DNA of 64,000 bases from Haloimpatiens lingqiaonensis (GCF_044502415.1 NZ_CP172402.1); one strand, 5' to 3'; shown: positions 17,278-26,205, numbered from the stretch's first letter. Made by a program: numbers and translations. The notes: a model not told the origin generated them from the sequence alone.

Positions 17278-18254
17278 TTAACGCATACCAATCTCAAATA
17301 CTAAAAATGTATGAAAGCATAAGAGAAAATGAAGAGAAAGCCTTAAAAAGCAGAAAAGAAGAAGTATACAATAAAATACCTAAAATAGATGCCCTAGAAA
17401 AAGAAATAGCTAGGCTTTCTATACACTTATCCATAAATATATTAAAGGATGTTGAAAATAGAGAAGGGTACTTAAAGAATTTAAAAGAAAAGATAACGGA
17501 TTTGAGAGTTCAAAAAACAGAGCTTTTGGTTTCCTCTGGATACCCACTGGATTATTTAGATATGCATTATAGATGTACTAAATGCAATGATACAGGCTTT
17601 ATAGGAAATAGAAAATGTTCATGCTATAAAAGGTATCTAATTAAACTATATTATAAAAATTCTGATCTAGAAACATCCTTTAAAAAAAATAATTTCGATA
17701 ATTTTAACCTAAACTTATACAGCACTAAAAAAACTGATACAGAAGTAAAGAGTCCTAGAAAAAATATGGAGGAAATATTCCTTAGGGTAAAGTCTTATTT
17801 AAAAAGCTTCTCACAAGAAGATACTAATTTATTATTTTATGGTAATTCAGGCACCGGAAAAACCTTTCTATCTCATTGTATAGCTAAATGGCTTATAGAT
17901 AGAGGCAATTTTGTTGTATATAGAACTGCAAAAGAATTAATAGAGACCTTACGTGATGCCCGCTTTAATGAAAACAAAACACTGGAAGACTTAATATTAA
18001 ACTGTGACCTACTTATAATAGATGATTTAGGCACGGAACAAATAACGGATTTTTCTAAATCTGAATTATTTAATTTAATAAACTGGAAGCTTTTAAAGGG
18101 AAAAAAAATGCTTATTTCCACAAATTTATCTCTAGAAGAACTTTCTAAACACTACTCAGAAAGAATTACTTCAAGACTATTTGGTAATTTTGAACTATAT
18201 AAGTTTTATGGTGACGATATACGTGTAAAAAGAAATTTAAAAGAAATACGTTAG
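17274..18254 (+). CDS. DnaC/DnaI-like helicase loader ATPase
   Basis: 326 residues. Zinc-binding motif CTKCNDTGFIGNRKCSC (about 102-118), AAA+ core with Walker A GNSGTGKTF and Walker B LLIIDDLGTE, sensor STNLSLEEL and an arginine-rich end (ERITSRLFGN). It would load the DnaB helicase; a dnaB gene is at the right edge of the window. Translationally coupled to the DnaD-like gene (ATGA overlap). A family B element follows directly. Confidence 0.92.
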   Translation: MINAYQSQILKMYESIRENEEKALKSRKEEVYNKIPKIDALEKEIARLSIHLSINILKDVENREGYLKNLKEKITDLRVQKTELLVSSGYPLDYLDMHYRCTKCNDTGFIGNRKCSCYKRYLIKLYYKNSDLETSFKKNNFDNFNLNLYSTKKTDTEVKSPRKNMEEIFLRVKSYLKSFSQEDTNLLFYGNSGTGKTFLSHCIAKWLIDRGNFVVYRTAKELIETLRDARFNENKTLEDLILNCDLLIIDDLGTEQITDFSKSELFNLINWKLLKGKKMLISTNLSLEELSKHYSERITSRLFGNFELYKFYGDDIRVKRNLKEIR

Positions 18255-18269
18255 TAAAATATACTTAAC

Positions 18270-18460
18270 TCAACTTTCGCATATAAATTCTAAGTGCAAG
18301 GTAAGAAGTAAGAATAGGTAAAAAGTAAGAACTATTACTTACAAATTAATTATAAAAAACTCTTAGAGTTTTATCCTTAACTCTTACTCCTTACTTCTTA
18401 CCTAATACCTATTGCTTACCTGCAAATTCTATATTTTTATTTTATAACTGCGAAAGTTGA
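18270..18460. repeat. Family B MITE-like element with 9-bp target duplication
   Basis: 191 bp with 12-bp inverted ends TCAACTTTCGCA and TGCGAAAGTTGA, flanked by the direct repeat ATACTTAAC (18261-18269 and 18461-18469). The interior is built of AAGTAAGAA/GGTAAAAAG-type short repeats on both arms around a hairpin (AAACTC/GAGTTT). No coding potential; consistent with a non-autonomous DNA transposon. Confidence 0.8.
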
Positions 18461-18586
18461 ATACTTAACTTATTACATATATCTCAATACATTTATAAAA
18501 AATATTACCTAGTATCTATGATGTTCTGTATTTATATGTAGCATTATAATTTATATGTAGTGTAATATTTTTTTGCAAAAAAACAA

Positions 18587-18621
18587 AAAATTCTAAGTAA
18601 GTATTTCCTTACTTAGAATTT
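18587..18621 (-). terminator. Terminator of the tRNA cluster
   Basis: AAAATTCTAAGTAAG pairs with CTTACTTAGAATTTT directly after the last tRNA on the minus strand and is followed by a T-rich run. Confidence 0.85.
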
Positions 18622-18697
18622 TGGAGCTGGCAATAGGAATCGAACCTACAACCTGCTGATTACAAGTCAGCTGCTCTGCCAATTGAGCCATGCCAGC
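18622..18697 (-). tRNA. tRNA-Thr (TGT), copy 2
   Basis: 76 bases including encoded CCA. Acceptor stem GCTGGCA/TGCCAGC; anticodon stem-loop GCTGA-CTTGTAA-TCAGC gives anticodon TGT. Identical to 18971-19046. Confidence 0.97.
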
Positions 18698-18702
18698 TTA
18701 TA

Positions 18703-18779
18703 TGGCGACCCAGAAGGGACTCGAACCCTCGACCTCCGGCGTGACAGGCCGGCACTCTAACCAACTGAGCCACTGGGCC
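18703..18779 (-). tRNA. tRNA-Asp (GTC), copy 2
   Basis: 77 bases with encoded CCA; acceptor GGCCCAG/CTGGGTC; anticodon loop CTGTCAC gives GTC. Second copy at 19053-19129. Confidence 0.97.
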
Positions 18780-18799
18780 ATATATATTTTTTAAATAAG

Positions 18800-18875
18800 T
18801 GGTGGGCACAACAGGGCTCGAACCTGTGACCCTCTGCTTGTAAGGCAGATGCTCTCCCAGCTGAGCTATGCGCCC
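18800..18875 (-). tRNA. tRNA-Val (TAC), copy 2
   Basis: 76 bases with encoded CCA; acceptor GGGCGCA/TGTGCCC; anticodon loop CTTACAA gives TAC. Second copy at 19150-19225. Confidence 0.97.
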
Positions 18876-18880
18876 ACGTA

Positions 18881-18955
18881 TGGTGACTCCTAGGGGAATC
18901 GAACCCCTGTTACCACCGTGAAAGGGTGGTGTCTTAACCGCTTGACCAAGGAGCC
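18881..18955 (-). tRNA. tRNA-Glu (TTC), copy 2
   Basis: 75 bases with encoded CCA; acceptor GGCTCCT/AGGAGTC; anticodon loop CTTTCAC gives TTC. Second copy at 19231-19305. Confidence 0.97.
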
Positions 18956-18970
18956 AAGTTATTTTTTTAA

Positions 18971-19046
18971 TGGAGCTGGCAATAGGAATCGAACCTACAA
19001 CCTGCTGATTACAAGTCAGCTGCTCTGCCAATTGAGCCATGCCAGC
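18971..19046 (-). tRNA. tRNA-Thr (TGT), copy 1
   Basis: Same sequence as 18622-18697; anticodon TGT, encoded CCA. Confidence 0.97.
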
Positions 19047-19052
19047 TTATAA

Positions 19053-19129
19053 TGGCGACCCAGAAGGGACTCGAACCCTCGACCTCCGGCGTGACAGGCC
19101 GGCACTCTAACCAACTGAGCCACTGGGCC
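19053..19129 (-). tRNA. tRNA-Asp (GTC), copy 1
   Basis: Same sequence as 18703-18779; anticodon GTC, encoded CCA. Confidence 0.97.
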
Positions 19130-19149
19130 ATATATATTTTTTAAATAAG

Positions 19150-19225
19150 TGGTGGGCACAACAGGGCTCGAACCTGTGACCCTCTGCTTGTAAGGCAGAT
19201 GCTCTCCCAGCTGAGCTATGCGCCC
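19150..19225 (-). tRNA. tRNA-Val (TAC), copy 1
   Basis: Same sequence as 18800-18875; anticodon TAC, encoded CCA. Confidence 0.97.
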
Positions 19226-19230
19226 ACATA

Positions 19231-19305
19231 TGGTGACTCCTAGGGGAATCGAACCCCTGTTACCACCGTGAAAGGGTGGTGTCTTAACCGCTTGACCAAG
19301 GAGCC
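19231..19305 (-). tRNA. tRNA-Glu (TTC), copy 1
   Basis: Same sequence as 18881-18955; anticodon TTC, encoded CCA. First tRNA after the promoter. Confidence 0.97.
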
Positions 19306-19357
19306 TTACTATTTATCAACGCTTTTATCAAGCTGGTCTGTCGCGCTGACAAATAAT

Positions 19358-19386
19358 ATAATACAAGATTATTTACCATATGTCAA
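19358..19386 (-). promoter_or_regulatory. Promoter of the tRNA cluster
   Basis: Minus-strand -35 TTGACA (19381-19386), 17-base spacer, -10 TATTAT (19358-19363), about 50 bases before tRNA-Glu. Confidence 0.85.
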
Positions 19387-19461
19387 CATGTTTTTTAAAA
19401 AATTTTTTTAGCTCTTTTTATTTTTTTTAATTTTTGCTGAAATATAGTAAAAAAAGCCGTT

Positions 19462-20274
19462 CTAGCCTCTTCTCTCTACCCATCCTATACTTTCCATTAT
19501 AATAAGAGCCGTATCTTCTATAGCCCTTTGAGTTACATCTATGACTCTACAGCCGAGCCTTTTAAACACCTTATCTAAAAAATCGAACTCCTCTAAAATT
19601 CTCTCTTCATTGGCATAATTTAAATTAAAATTATCTCCACCAAATTTTAAAAGTCTGTGCTTTCTAATTTCTATAAGATCCAATGGATTTATTGTAAGAC
19701 CTATTATTTTCTTTTTATCTATTTCATATAACTCATTTGGCACCGGAACTTCTGGCATTAGGGGTACATTAAGTGCTTTTATACCCTTATTAGCTAAATA
19801 CATACATAAAGCTGTCTTTGAACTTCTAGAAAGCCCTACTATAACTACATCTGCATTCTTTATTCCACTTACATCTTTACTATCATCATACTGTACAGCG
19901 AACTGCATAGCTTCAATTTTTTTATAATATTCATTATCAATATTCCATACGGCCCCTGGCTCATATATAGGTTGCTCTCCAGTAATTTTAGCTGCTATAT
20001 TCATACAAGGGCTTAGCACATTATAAACAAATATACCTTTTTCTATACATCTTTGCACTAGAAAGTCTCTTATCTCTGGCAAAATTATATTTGAAATCAC
20101 CATGCATTTTTCTGGAGAATCTATGGTATTCATAAATTCATAAACATCTTCTAATGTCTTTATGTATGGGACTCTTTTTACATGCATTTTCACTTTAAAT
20201 TGACTAGCTGTAGCCTTAGCCACCAGTTCTGCTGTTTCCCCTATAGAGTCAGAAACGGCGTATATTTTAAACAT
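19462..20274 (-). CDS. Pyruvate,phosphate dikinase regulatory protein (DUF299)
   Basis: 270 residues. Begins FKIYAVSDSIGETAELVAKA and has the P-loop-like GLSRSSKTALCMYLANKG (about 147-164), both hallmarks of the bifunctional kinase/pyrophosphorylase that inactivates and reactivates PPDK (or PEP synthase) by ADP-dependent phosphorylation. Full length for the family. The PPDK gene is not in the window. Stands alone between the tRNA cluster and a CoA-binding protein gene. Confidence 0.93.
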   Translation of the reverse strand: MFKIYAVSDSIGETAELVAKATASQFKVKMHVKRVPYIKTLEDVYEFMNTIDSPEKCMVISNIILPEIRDFLVQRCIEKGIFVYNVLSPCMNIAAKITGEQPIYEPGAVWNIDNEYYKKIEAMQFAVQYDDSKDVSGIKNADVVIVGLSRSSKTALCMYLANKGIKALNVPLMPEVPVPNELYEIDKKKIIGLTINPLDLIEIRKHRLLKFGGDNFNLNYANEERILEEFDFLDKVFKRLGCRVIDVTQRAIEDTALIIMESIGWVERRG

Positions 20275-20344
20275 ATTGCGCCCCCTTTTTTTATAATATA
20301 AATTTCATAGCTTTAAAATTTTAATTATTTTTTTATTTAAATGT

Positions 20345-20440
20345 ATATAATTGTATTTTCCTACATAAATTTTAATCTCTATACTAGATTAATAAAGGTT
20401 TCTAATTTAAAATTTAGAATGCAAAATTAATGAGTTTTAT
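20345..20440. repeat. Decayed family B element
   Basis: Matches the interior of the short family B copy at 10922 (CTACATAAATTTTAATCTCT, CTAGATTAATAA, TCTAATTTAAAATTTAGAATGC) but its inverted ends have decayed. Non-coding. Confidence 0.5.
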
Positions 20441-20493
20441 CCTTTCAGTTAAAAATGAATTAAAGGGTTTTTAAATAAAATAAATAACACATA

Positions 20494-20868
20494 TTATTTC
20501 ATACCTGATAATTGTACTAAAGCACAATCCTCTATAGCGATTATATTGTTTTCTCTACAATAATTAAGAATTTCTTCACTTTCTGCTCCCGGCTGAATTA
20601 ATACTTTATTGATAATTAAAGACTTTGCTTCCTTAAGTATTTCTAAGCCTAAAGCAGGGTTTATGCATAAATCTATAACTTCTATTTGGAAAGGTACATC
20701 CTTTAAACTTTTATAAACGCCTTCTCCCTCTTTCTTAGGGTGAACTCCCACTACCTTAAAACCTTTACTTTTTAATTTATCCAAAATTCTATATGCATAT
20801 TTACTTTGATTTATAACGTCACCTACCACTACCCAATTTTTGTAATTTAATAATTCACTCGCTACCAT
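20494..20868 (-). CDS. CoA-binding domain protein (YccU-like)
   Basis: 124 residues forming one Rossmann-type CoA-binding domain: NWVVVGDVINQSKYAYRIL at the start, the GFKVVGVHPKKEGEGVYKSL strand-turn, CINPALGLEIL and IEDCALVQLSG near the end. This matches the stand-alone CoA-binding family related to the N-terminus of succinyl-CoA synthetase. Biochemical role unknown. Single gene. Confidence 0.85.
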   Translation of the reverse strand: MVASELLNYKNWVVVGDVINQSKYAYRILDKLKSKGFKVVGVHPKKEGEGVYKSLKDVPFQIEVIDLCINPALGLEILKEAKSLIINKVLIQPGAESEEILNYCRENNIIAIEDCALVQLSGMK

Positions 20869-21180
20869 AGCCTCGCTTGATTATTGATATTTTATATTAC
20901 AAATGCTTATCAAAAATCAAGCTTTTCACCGCCTCTCTTTATTATATTTATGTTTATTATATCCTAATTTTTTTACTTGTATCAATGATGTACTTTTATA
21001 TTTAAAAATTTAATTGATACAAAATTAAGCCATTATTGCATATTCAAATACTTTCATTGAAAAAATATTATAAAATAATTATAATTAAGCTAAATAGGAT
21101 AAAATATTATTTGTATACTTTAAAGCTTGCAGTTACCCTTCAAGCTTTTTTCTATAAATATCCAAAAGGAGCGATTAATT
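20869..21180. other. AT-rich divergent intergenic region
   Basis: 312 bases between divergently transcribed genes. It should contain both promoters. I see no repeat family or riboswitch; a short AAAGCTTGCAGTTACCCTTCAAGCTTT hairpin lies at about 21122-21148 and would be in the leader of the flavoprotein gene. Confidence 0.4.
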
Positions 21181-22410
21181 TTGAATTACGATATTATAAT
21201 AGTAGGGGCTGGAGCCTCTGGTATCACTGCTGCCATCACAGCTAAAGACATGGGCTGCAACGTAGCAATTTTAGAAGGCAGTGATAGAATAGGTAAAAAA
21301 ATACTTACCACAGGAAACGGCAGATGCAATATAACTAATGAAAATATAATTCCTTTAAGATATCACAGCAATAATCCTAATTTTTTTGTAGATGTTTTAA
21401 ATGAGTTTACATATAAAGATACTATTAACTTTTTTTACTCTCTAGGGCTTCCTTTAGTAACCCTAGATGAGGGCAAAATGTACCCTATGAGTCTTCAGGC
21501 CTCTTCAGTTTTAGATGTGCTTAGACTTGCCCTAAGTGAAAAAGATATTCCCCTTCACTTAAATACAAAAGTTAAAGATGTAAAATCTAATAAAAATGGT
21601 TTTAAACTATACTGTAGCAATGGCGAAATATTCCAATGTAAAAAACTAATAATAGCTACTGGTGGAAAATCTGCAGCTAACACTGGTTCAGATGGTTCTG
21701 GATTTAATATATCCAAATCTCTAGGCCATCATATAATAAATCCTGTACCAGCCTTAGTGCAGCTTAAACTTCAATATAATCACTTAAAAGCCCTATCAGG
21801 AGTAAAATTTGATGGTTTTGCAGAAATTTTTGTAAATGGTAAACCTATGAGAAAAGAATTTGGAGAAATACTTTTCACAGACTACGGCATATCAGGCCCT
21901 CCTATTTTACAACTAAGCAGAACTGCTTCTTATAATTTAGATAAAAAAAATGAAGTTATATTAAAAGTAGATCTTATGCCTAATTTCTCTAAAGAATCTT
22001 TAATAGAGTTTTTAGAAAATCATTGGGGAACTTTTAGCTATAGAACTGTACAAGAATCTTTTATAGGAGTAATAAATAAAAAAGTAATACCTATACTTTT
22101 AAAAGAAGCCGGAGTTACAAACATACATAAGCCTTGCTGGGACTTAGATTGGAAAGAAAAAAATAATATATTTACACTGCTTAAAGAATGGGCTTTCACC
22201 GTTATAGACACAAACGGCTTTAAAAACGCCCAGGTAACCGCAGGAGGCATAGACACCACTGAAGTTAATCATAGCACTTTAGGGTCTAAACTTATACCTA
22301 ATCTCTACTTCTGCGGAGAGGTTTTAGATGTGGATGGTGATTGTGGCGGATTTAATCTGCAATGGGCATGGAGTTCTGGAATTGCAGCTGCCAAAAGCGC
22401 CGGAAAATAA
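21181..22410 (+). CDS. BaiN/HI0933-family FAD oxidoreductase
   Basis: About 409 residues from TTG 21181, chosen because AAAGGAG lies 9 bases upstream. Earlier in-frame codons have no ribosome site. Dinucleotide-binding motif IIIVGAGASGITAAI, family motif GNGRCNITN, KLIIATGGKSAANTGSDG, and the C-terminal TAGGIDTTEVN and LYFCGEVLDVDGDCGGFNLQ, all typical of this flavoprotein group. Substrate uncertain: family members include a bile-acid-type reductase, but most are uncharacterised. Confidence 0.92.
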   Translation: MNYDIIIVGAGASGITAAITAKDMGCNVAILEGSDRIGKKILTTGNGRCNITNENIIPLRYHSNNPNFFVDVLNEFTYKDTINFFYSLGLPLVTLDEGKMYPMSLQASSVLDVLRLALSEKDIPLHLNTKVKDVKSNKNGFKLYCSNGEIFQCKKLIIATGGKSAANTGSDGSGFNISKSLGHHIINPVPALVQLKLQYNHLKALSGVKFDGFAEIFVNGKPMRKEFGEILFTDYGISGPPILQLSRTASYNLDKKNEVILKVDLMPNFSKESLIEFLENHWGTFSYRTVQESFIGVINKKVIPILLKEAGVTNIHKPCWDLDWKEKNNIFTLLKEWAFTVIDTNGFKNAQVTAGGIDTTEVNHSTLGSKLIPNLYFCGEVLDVDGDCGGFNLQWAWSSGIAAAKSAGK

Positions 22411-22952
22411 AAATGTTACGACACAAAATTCTTATAATTGACAATGGGCAATTGACAGTTGACAATGATGGATGTTTTACCAATACATACAAGACACTTA
22501 TGATATATATGGAAGTAAATTGTTACAAATATAAGAAAACTAAAGATATTATAGCTTGTTTTGAAAAGGTGTATGAGAAAGATAGTGTTTGTTATATGGA
22601 TGTCTTTATCGCTATTGAGAGTTGATTTTGTTTAAATGAAAAGAGCCTTTAAATATAAAATAAAAAATATGTATGTTTATTTTTTATAGAAATTTGATAT
22701 AATATAAATAAGAAAAGCTTAGTGCTGGTAACACTAAGCTAAGTTTTAGAACGTTTTAAGTTTTAGTGCTATTGGATTGATTAATTAAAACAATATAATC
22801 AGATGAAAAGGCACAACTATTCTTGGTGGGATGTAGTGCTTTTTTCATTTGTTTTAAATTTTAATTTAAAACATTTAATACTTATGTTAAATTCAAAATC
22901 TAATTCTTTAGAATTTGAATTTAGAGCTTTAACTATAAAAGGAAAATTTTTC
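22411..22952. other. Non-coding repeat-rich gap
   Basis: Contains an AATTGACAATGGGCAATTGACAGTTGACAATG-type tandem repeat (about 22437-22469, units of 10-11 bases), then a hairpin AGCTTAGTG/CACTAAGCT (22716-22740) and an AAAAGGCAC/GTGCTTTTTT structure (22805-22845) that looks like a terminator. Short open frames here are translations of repeats. Confidence 0.55.
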
Positions 22953-23083
22953 TTCGTTGCATTACGAAAAATTTTAGAATTTAAAAAAGATAAATAACAT
23001 AATTTCACGTTGTGAAATTATGTTGTCTTTTTTGGGGTTTAATTTAAATCTTTTATTGGCGACAGCCAGACTTAATATATAAA
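22953..23083. repeat. Mosaic block, copy 1 (left part)
   Basis: Shares with 37082-37207 the modules CATTGCATTACGAAAAA, a hairpin ending TTTCAC-loop-GTGAAA, and TTAAATCTTTTATTGGCGA followed by AGCCAG. The hairpin stems differ by compensating changes. Cut at 23083 by the IS that follows; the block resumes at 24582. Confidence 0.75.
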
Positions 23084-24581
23084 TGAGTAAATTTCATATT
23101 TTATAATCATTGATTTTACTAACTTTTTTATTATTCAAAAAGGAAATTCACCCCAAAATGTCGAATATTTAAGTAGCACCCAAAATAAACAACAAAAAGG
23201 AGTGAATACTTATGTATATTCGACAAGAGTGCTTATTTTCCTTTGAAGAAATAATAAAATTTCAGCCTAAAACTAGGCTTGAATTAATTCTAGTTCAATT
23301 AGATTTTTCAAATGTATTAAATGGTTTAGCACAGCTACACGCTACGCGTGGCCCGAAAGGGCATAACGAGCTAGCACTATTGTATGCTTTAGTTGCCATG
23401 CAAGTTGAAAAAATTAAATACTTTAATAAGTTAGTCGATAGACTTAAGACCGATCCTGTATTTAGGTATAATTGCGGTTTTAACCTCTTAGAGAAAACAC
23501 CTTCAGCATCAACCTTTAGTAGATTTTTAACTAAACTGTCTAAGACACCTTCATTGGAATATGACTTCGAGTGTTTAGTTAAAAAGGCCATTAGTATAGG
23601 AATTATTGATGGTTCAAATGTAGCAATCGATTCTACTAAAATTGATTCTTTTGAAAAAGCTCGACCTAAATCTAAACTCAAGAAAAATGCTGTTTCCCCA
23701 AACTGGGGAGCTAAGAACGATACTGATGGTAATAAAATACGTTGGTTCGGATTTAAGCTTCACATACTAGCAGATTGCAAGAGTGAACTACCCTTAAGCA
23801 TATTGCTATCTCCCGCTAGTTACAGTGATGGAGATTTAGCCATTCCGCTGATAAAAAAGTTCATCACCAAGTACTCCGAAGTTTTGAGTCCTAAGCATTT
23901 TATTATGGATAAAGGTTATGATTTTCAAAAGATTTATGATTATGTTACTCACGATGTTAAAGCACAACCAATTATAGCTTTCAATCCTAGGGCACAGTAT
24001 GCTCCACCAGAAGGATTTAACGAGAAGTTTGAACCCATATGCTCAATGGGATATCCATTAACTTACTGGGGAAAAGATGGTGACTACCTTAAATTTAGAT
24101 GTCCACAATCAACCGGTAAGATTAATTGCCCATTTGGAACAAAGCATTGTAGCAATTCAAACTATGGATTTTGCCTAAAGGTAAATTATAAAGAGAATAA
24201 TAGGTATTACTCTTATCCTCTTAGGAGCAGTGAATATTGGCAAAAACTCTATAATCAACGCACCTCTATCGAGAGGTGTAACTCAAGATTGAAAGAGTAC
24301 CTAAATGTTAATAATCTGCGTTCAGCAGGTATAAGAAAAGCAAAAGTTGTAGCGTTACTAAACTGTATGGCTTTAATAGCAGGAACTATTGCTGTTAATC
24401 AGAAGTCTAACGACTTAAATTTAAAGCAAGCAGGATAAATTTATTAATTTTAAAAGTTATCCACAGGTGCAATAGCACCCTAGCTTTGCTATTATCTTTT
24501 TCTGCATAAAATAGTTAATTATTAACAAAGAGTAATGATTTTTAAATGTAATTGAGGAAGGTTAATTGTGCAATTTCCTCA
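23084..24581 (+). mobile_element. DDE transposon inserted in the mosaic block
   Basis: 1498 bp with imperfect inverted ends, left TGAGTAAATTTC and right (complement) TGAGGAAATTGC. The uninterrupted sequence occurs at 37195-37215 (TATATAAATAATAAAT), whereas here TATATAAA is followed by the element and then AATAATAAAT. Borders are inferred from that comparison; the target duplication appears to be about 2 bp (AA). Confidence 0.75.
23212..24438 (+). CDS. IS5/IS1182-like DDE transposase
   Basis: 408 residues. N-terminal DUF772-type region (ELALLYALVAMQVEKIKYFN), catalytic residues in NVAIDSTKID (Asp), FIMDKGYDF (Asp) and RTSIERCNSRLKEYL (Glu), plus a CP-C cysteine segment (RCPQSTGKINCPFGTKHC). 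The frame is intact and the ribosome site AAAAAGGAG precedes the ATG. Family placement between IS5 and IS1182 is uncertain. Only one copy of the transposase in the window. Confidence 0.85.
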   Translation: MYIRQECLFSFEEIIKFQPKTRLELILVQLDFSNVLNGLAQLHATRGPKGHNELALLYALVAMQVEKIKYFNKLVDRLKTDPVFRYNCGFNLLEKTPSASTFSRFLTKLSKTPSLEYDFECLVKKAISIGIIDGSNVAIDSTKIDSFEKARPKSKLKKNAVSPNWGAKNDTDGNKIRWFGFKLHILADCKSELPLSILLSPASYSDGDLAIPLIKKFITKYSEVLSPKHFIMDKGYDFQKIYDYVTHDVKAQPIIAFNPRAQYAPPEGFNEKFEPICSMGYPLTYWGKDGDYLKFRCPQSTGKINCPFGTKHCSNSNYGFCLKVNYKENNRYYSYPLRSSEYWQKLYNQRTSIERCNSRLKEYLNVNNLRSAGIRKAKVVALLNCMALIAGTIAVNQKSNDLNLKQAG

Positions 24582-25352
24582 AATAATAAATATCAAATAT
24601 CAAATATCAATTATTAATTATTAATTATTAATTATGTGGATTTTCTTCATTTTATTCAGAAAATCTTTAAGTTAGAAAAAGAAAGGGATAATAAATCCTT
24701 CATTATAAATCGGCGGGCTACGCCCAAAAAACTTTTTAAGTGCTAAACTTCTGAAATTTCACCTATTACTTCTTACCCCTTACTTAATTCTCAATTGTCC
24801 ATTGTCACTTCGTACTTCCTCTACAAATTCTAATTTAAGAAATTCCATAGGAATTTCAACATTATTTGATATTTGATATTTGATATTTCTATATTCTCGC
24901 TGGCTACCGCCAATAAAAGATTTTTTAAACCCTAAAAAAAAGATATAACTACTCCATTTAGTGAAATAATTATAGCTTATTTTACTATAACATTTATTTA
25001 ATTAAAGATTTTCCGTAACACAGTGGAGGAAAATCGTCCTTTAGTACGCCCCTCTCCCCCCACAAAGTAAGTACTCTGTAACTGAAAAAACTGCCTTTAA
25101 TGGAGTGATAAAATTGAAATTTTGGACTATTGAACTAGCTTTAGAACTTCTTTGTTTTGAAATTTAAAGCCCCGTTAAGAAGCCTTCATTGCTTGAGCGA
25201 GGAACGAGTGAGTTTGAAGGCTTTAGGGGCTTTAAATTTCAAAACATTTAGAAGTTCTTAGCGTACTGTTCACAGTCCAAAATTTCAATTTTATCACGGA
25301 ATTAAAGGCAGTTTTTTCTTAATGCACTTACTTCACACTATATTCTTACTTT
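24582..25352. repeat. Mosaic block, copy 1 (right part)
   Basis: ORF-free. Starts with AAATATCAAATATCAATTATTAA repeats, then shares many modules with 37200-38340: GGCGGGCTACGCC, TTCTAATTTAAGAAATTCCATAGGAATT, TTTGATATTTGATATT, GCTGGCT-CCGCCAATAAAAGATTTTTTAA and CAGTGGAGGAAAATC. Also carries TTACTTCTTACCCC- and CAATTGTCCATTGTC-type tandem repeats. The right end is family D (25085-25317). Confidence 0.7.
25085..25317. repeat. Family D palindrome, complete copy
   Basis: About 230-bp imperfect palindrome: AAAAAACTGCCTTTAAT... pairs with ...ATTAAAGGCAGTTTTTT, then GTGATAAAATTGAAATTTTGGACT with AGTCCAAAATTTCAATTTTATCAC, then GTTTTGAAATTTAAAGCCCC with its complement, and finally GAAGCCTTCA/TTGAAGGCTT at the tip. 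Two unpaired internal loops (ATTGAACTAGCTTTAG left, CTTAGCGTACTGTTC right) interrupt the stem and recur in partial copies at 38272 and 61904. Confidence 0.8.
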
Positions 25353-26096
25353 TTATTTCCACATAGTTTGAAGCACTGCCAGCTCATTTTCATTCTTATC
25401 CTGTATTTTATGCAAACACATTATTCCATCTTCCTTTTCTAGTATTTGAGTAAATACTTTTACCTTATCACCATAGGAAGTTTCCTTTTCATAAGTTACT
25501 TTTACATTTTTAAGCTCGTACTTTGTTATTATATCTCTAGGAATTGTTTCTATAGCCCAAGACACATATTTTACATTATTAACGTGTCTATTAGTGTCTA
25601 TATCTCCATATCTTACACTAAACTTATTTTCCGCATGAATTTCATCCACTTTCTTTATTTTATCTATTTTAAGAGTTCTCTTTTCTTCCTTACTAGTTTT
25701 AAATATATCATACATATAATCTGGCACACTTATGGCCTTTCTCTTTTCTGTGTCTATTAGAAACCATATAGAACTGGCTTCTACTATAACTTCTCCACTG
25801 CTATCTGTTACAGTAAATTTTCTATAAGCATAATATTTTTTTATACCATAAGCCCAAGTTTTTACCTTTACTCTTTCATTATACATTGGGTATCTATTTA
25901 TGTTTATATCCCACTTATACAGCACCCAGGCTATGTGATGCTGATTTAAGAAATCCATGCCTATATTTAAATCTTCAGTTTGTACCATAGCTATGTCACC
26001 AAAATAATTCATAATAGATGATATAAGCGCTCTTCCCTTATAATCTACTTCATAGTAGTGGATATTATACTCTTTTTCTGTTATTATTCCGGACAT
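25353..26096 (-). CDS. Acyl-ACP thioesterase (FatA/FatB family)
   Basis: 247 residues with two hot-dog halves. Typical motifs are YEVDYKGRALISSIMNYFGD, VLYKWDININRYP with VKTWA after it, SIWFLIDTEKRK and, in the second half, RYGDIDTNRHVNNVKYVSW where Asp/Asn/His are catalytic-type residues. It would release free fatty acids from acyl-ACP. Single gene; family A copy 2 lies 110 bases upstream of its start. Confidence 0.9.
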   Translation of the reverse strand: MSGIITEKEYNIHYYEVDYKGRALISSIMNYFGDIAMVQTEDLNIGMDFLNQHHIAWVLYKWDININRYPMYNERVKVKTWAYGIKKYYAYRKFTVTDSSGEVIVEASSIWFLIDTEKRKAISVPDYMYDIFKTSKEEKRTLKIDKIKKVDEIHAENKFSVRYGDIDTNRHVNNVKYVSWAIETIPRDIITKYELKNVKVTYEKETSYGDKVKVFTQILEKEDGIMCLHKIQDKNENELAVLQTMWK

Positions 26097-26205
26097 TTTA
26101 GCACCCCCAGTAGCAAAATTTTATATATTTAATATAATACCAAACTTAACAGTTTTTTAATACATATCTTGATAATTTTTACTAAAAATTAAAAAATATT
26201 ATAAA

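Larger units (their letters stand above)
18622..19305 (-). repeat. Tandem duplication of a four-tRNA cluster
   Basis: Glu-Val-Asp-Thr occurs twice with a period of 349-350 bases. Spacers are near-identical too (e.g. the TATATATTTTTTAAATAAG spacer), differing at the Glu-Thr junction and by one base before Asp. A single promoter and terminator flank the whole array. Confidence 0.95.

Noticed and set aside
18660..19040. Open frame of 126 codons across the tRNA cluster (minus strand)
   Set aside because: It runs through three tRNA genes and two spacers; the duplication keeps the frame open. Not a gene.
22362..22625. 87-codon frame after the flavoprotein gene
   Set aside because: It begins inside the flavoprotein gene in another frame and crosses a TTGACAATGGGCAATTGACAG-type repeat. 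No ribosome site and no family resemblance.
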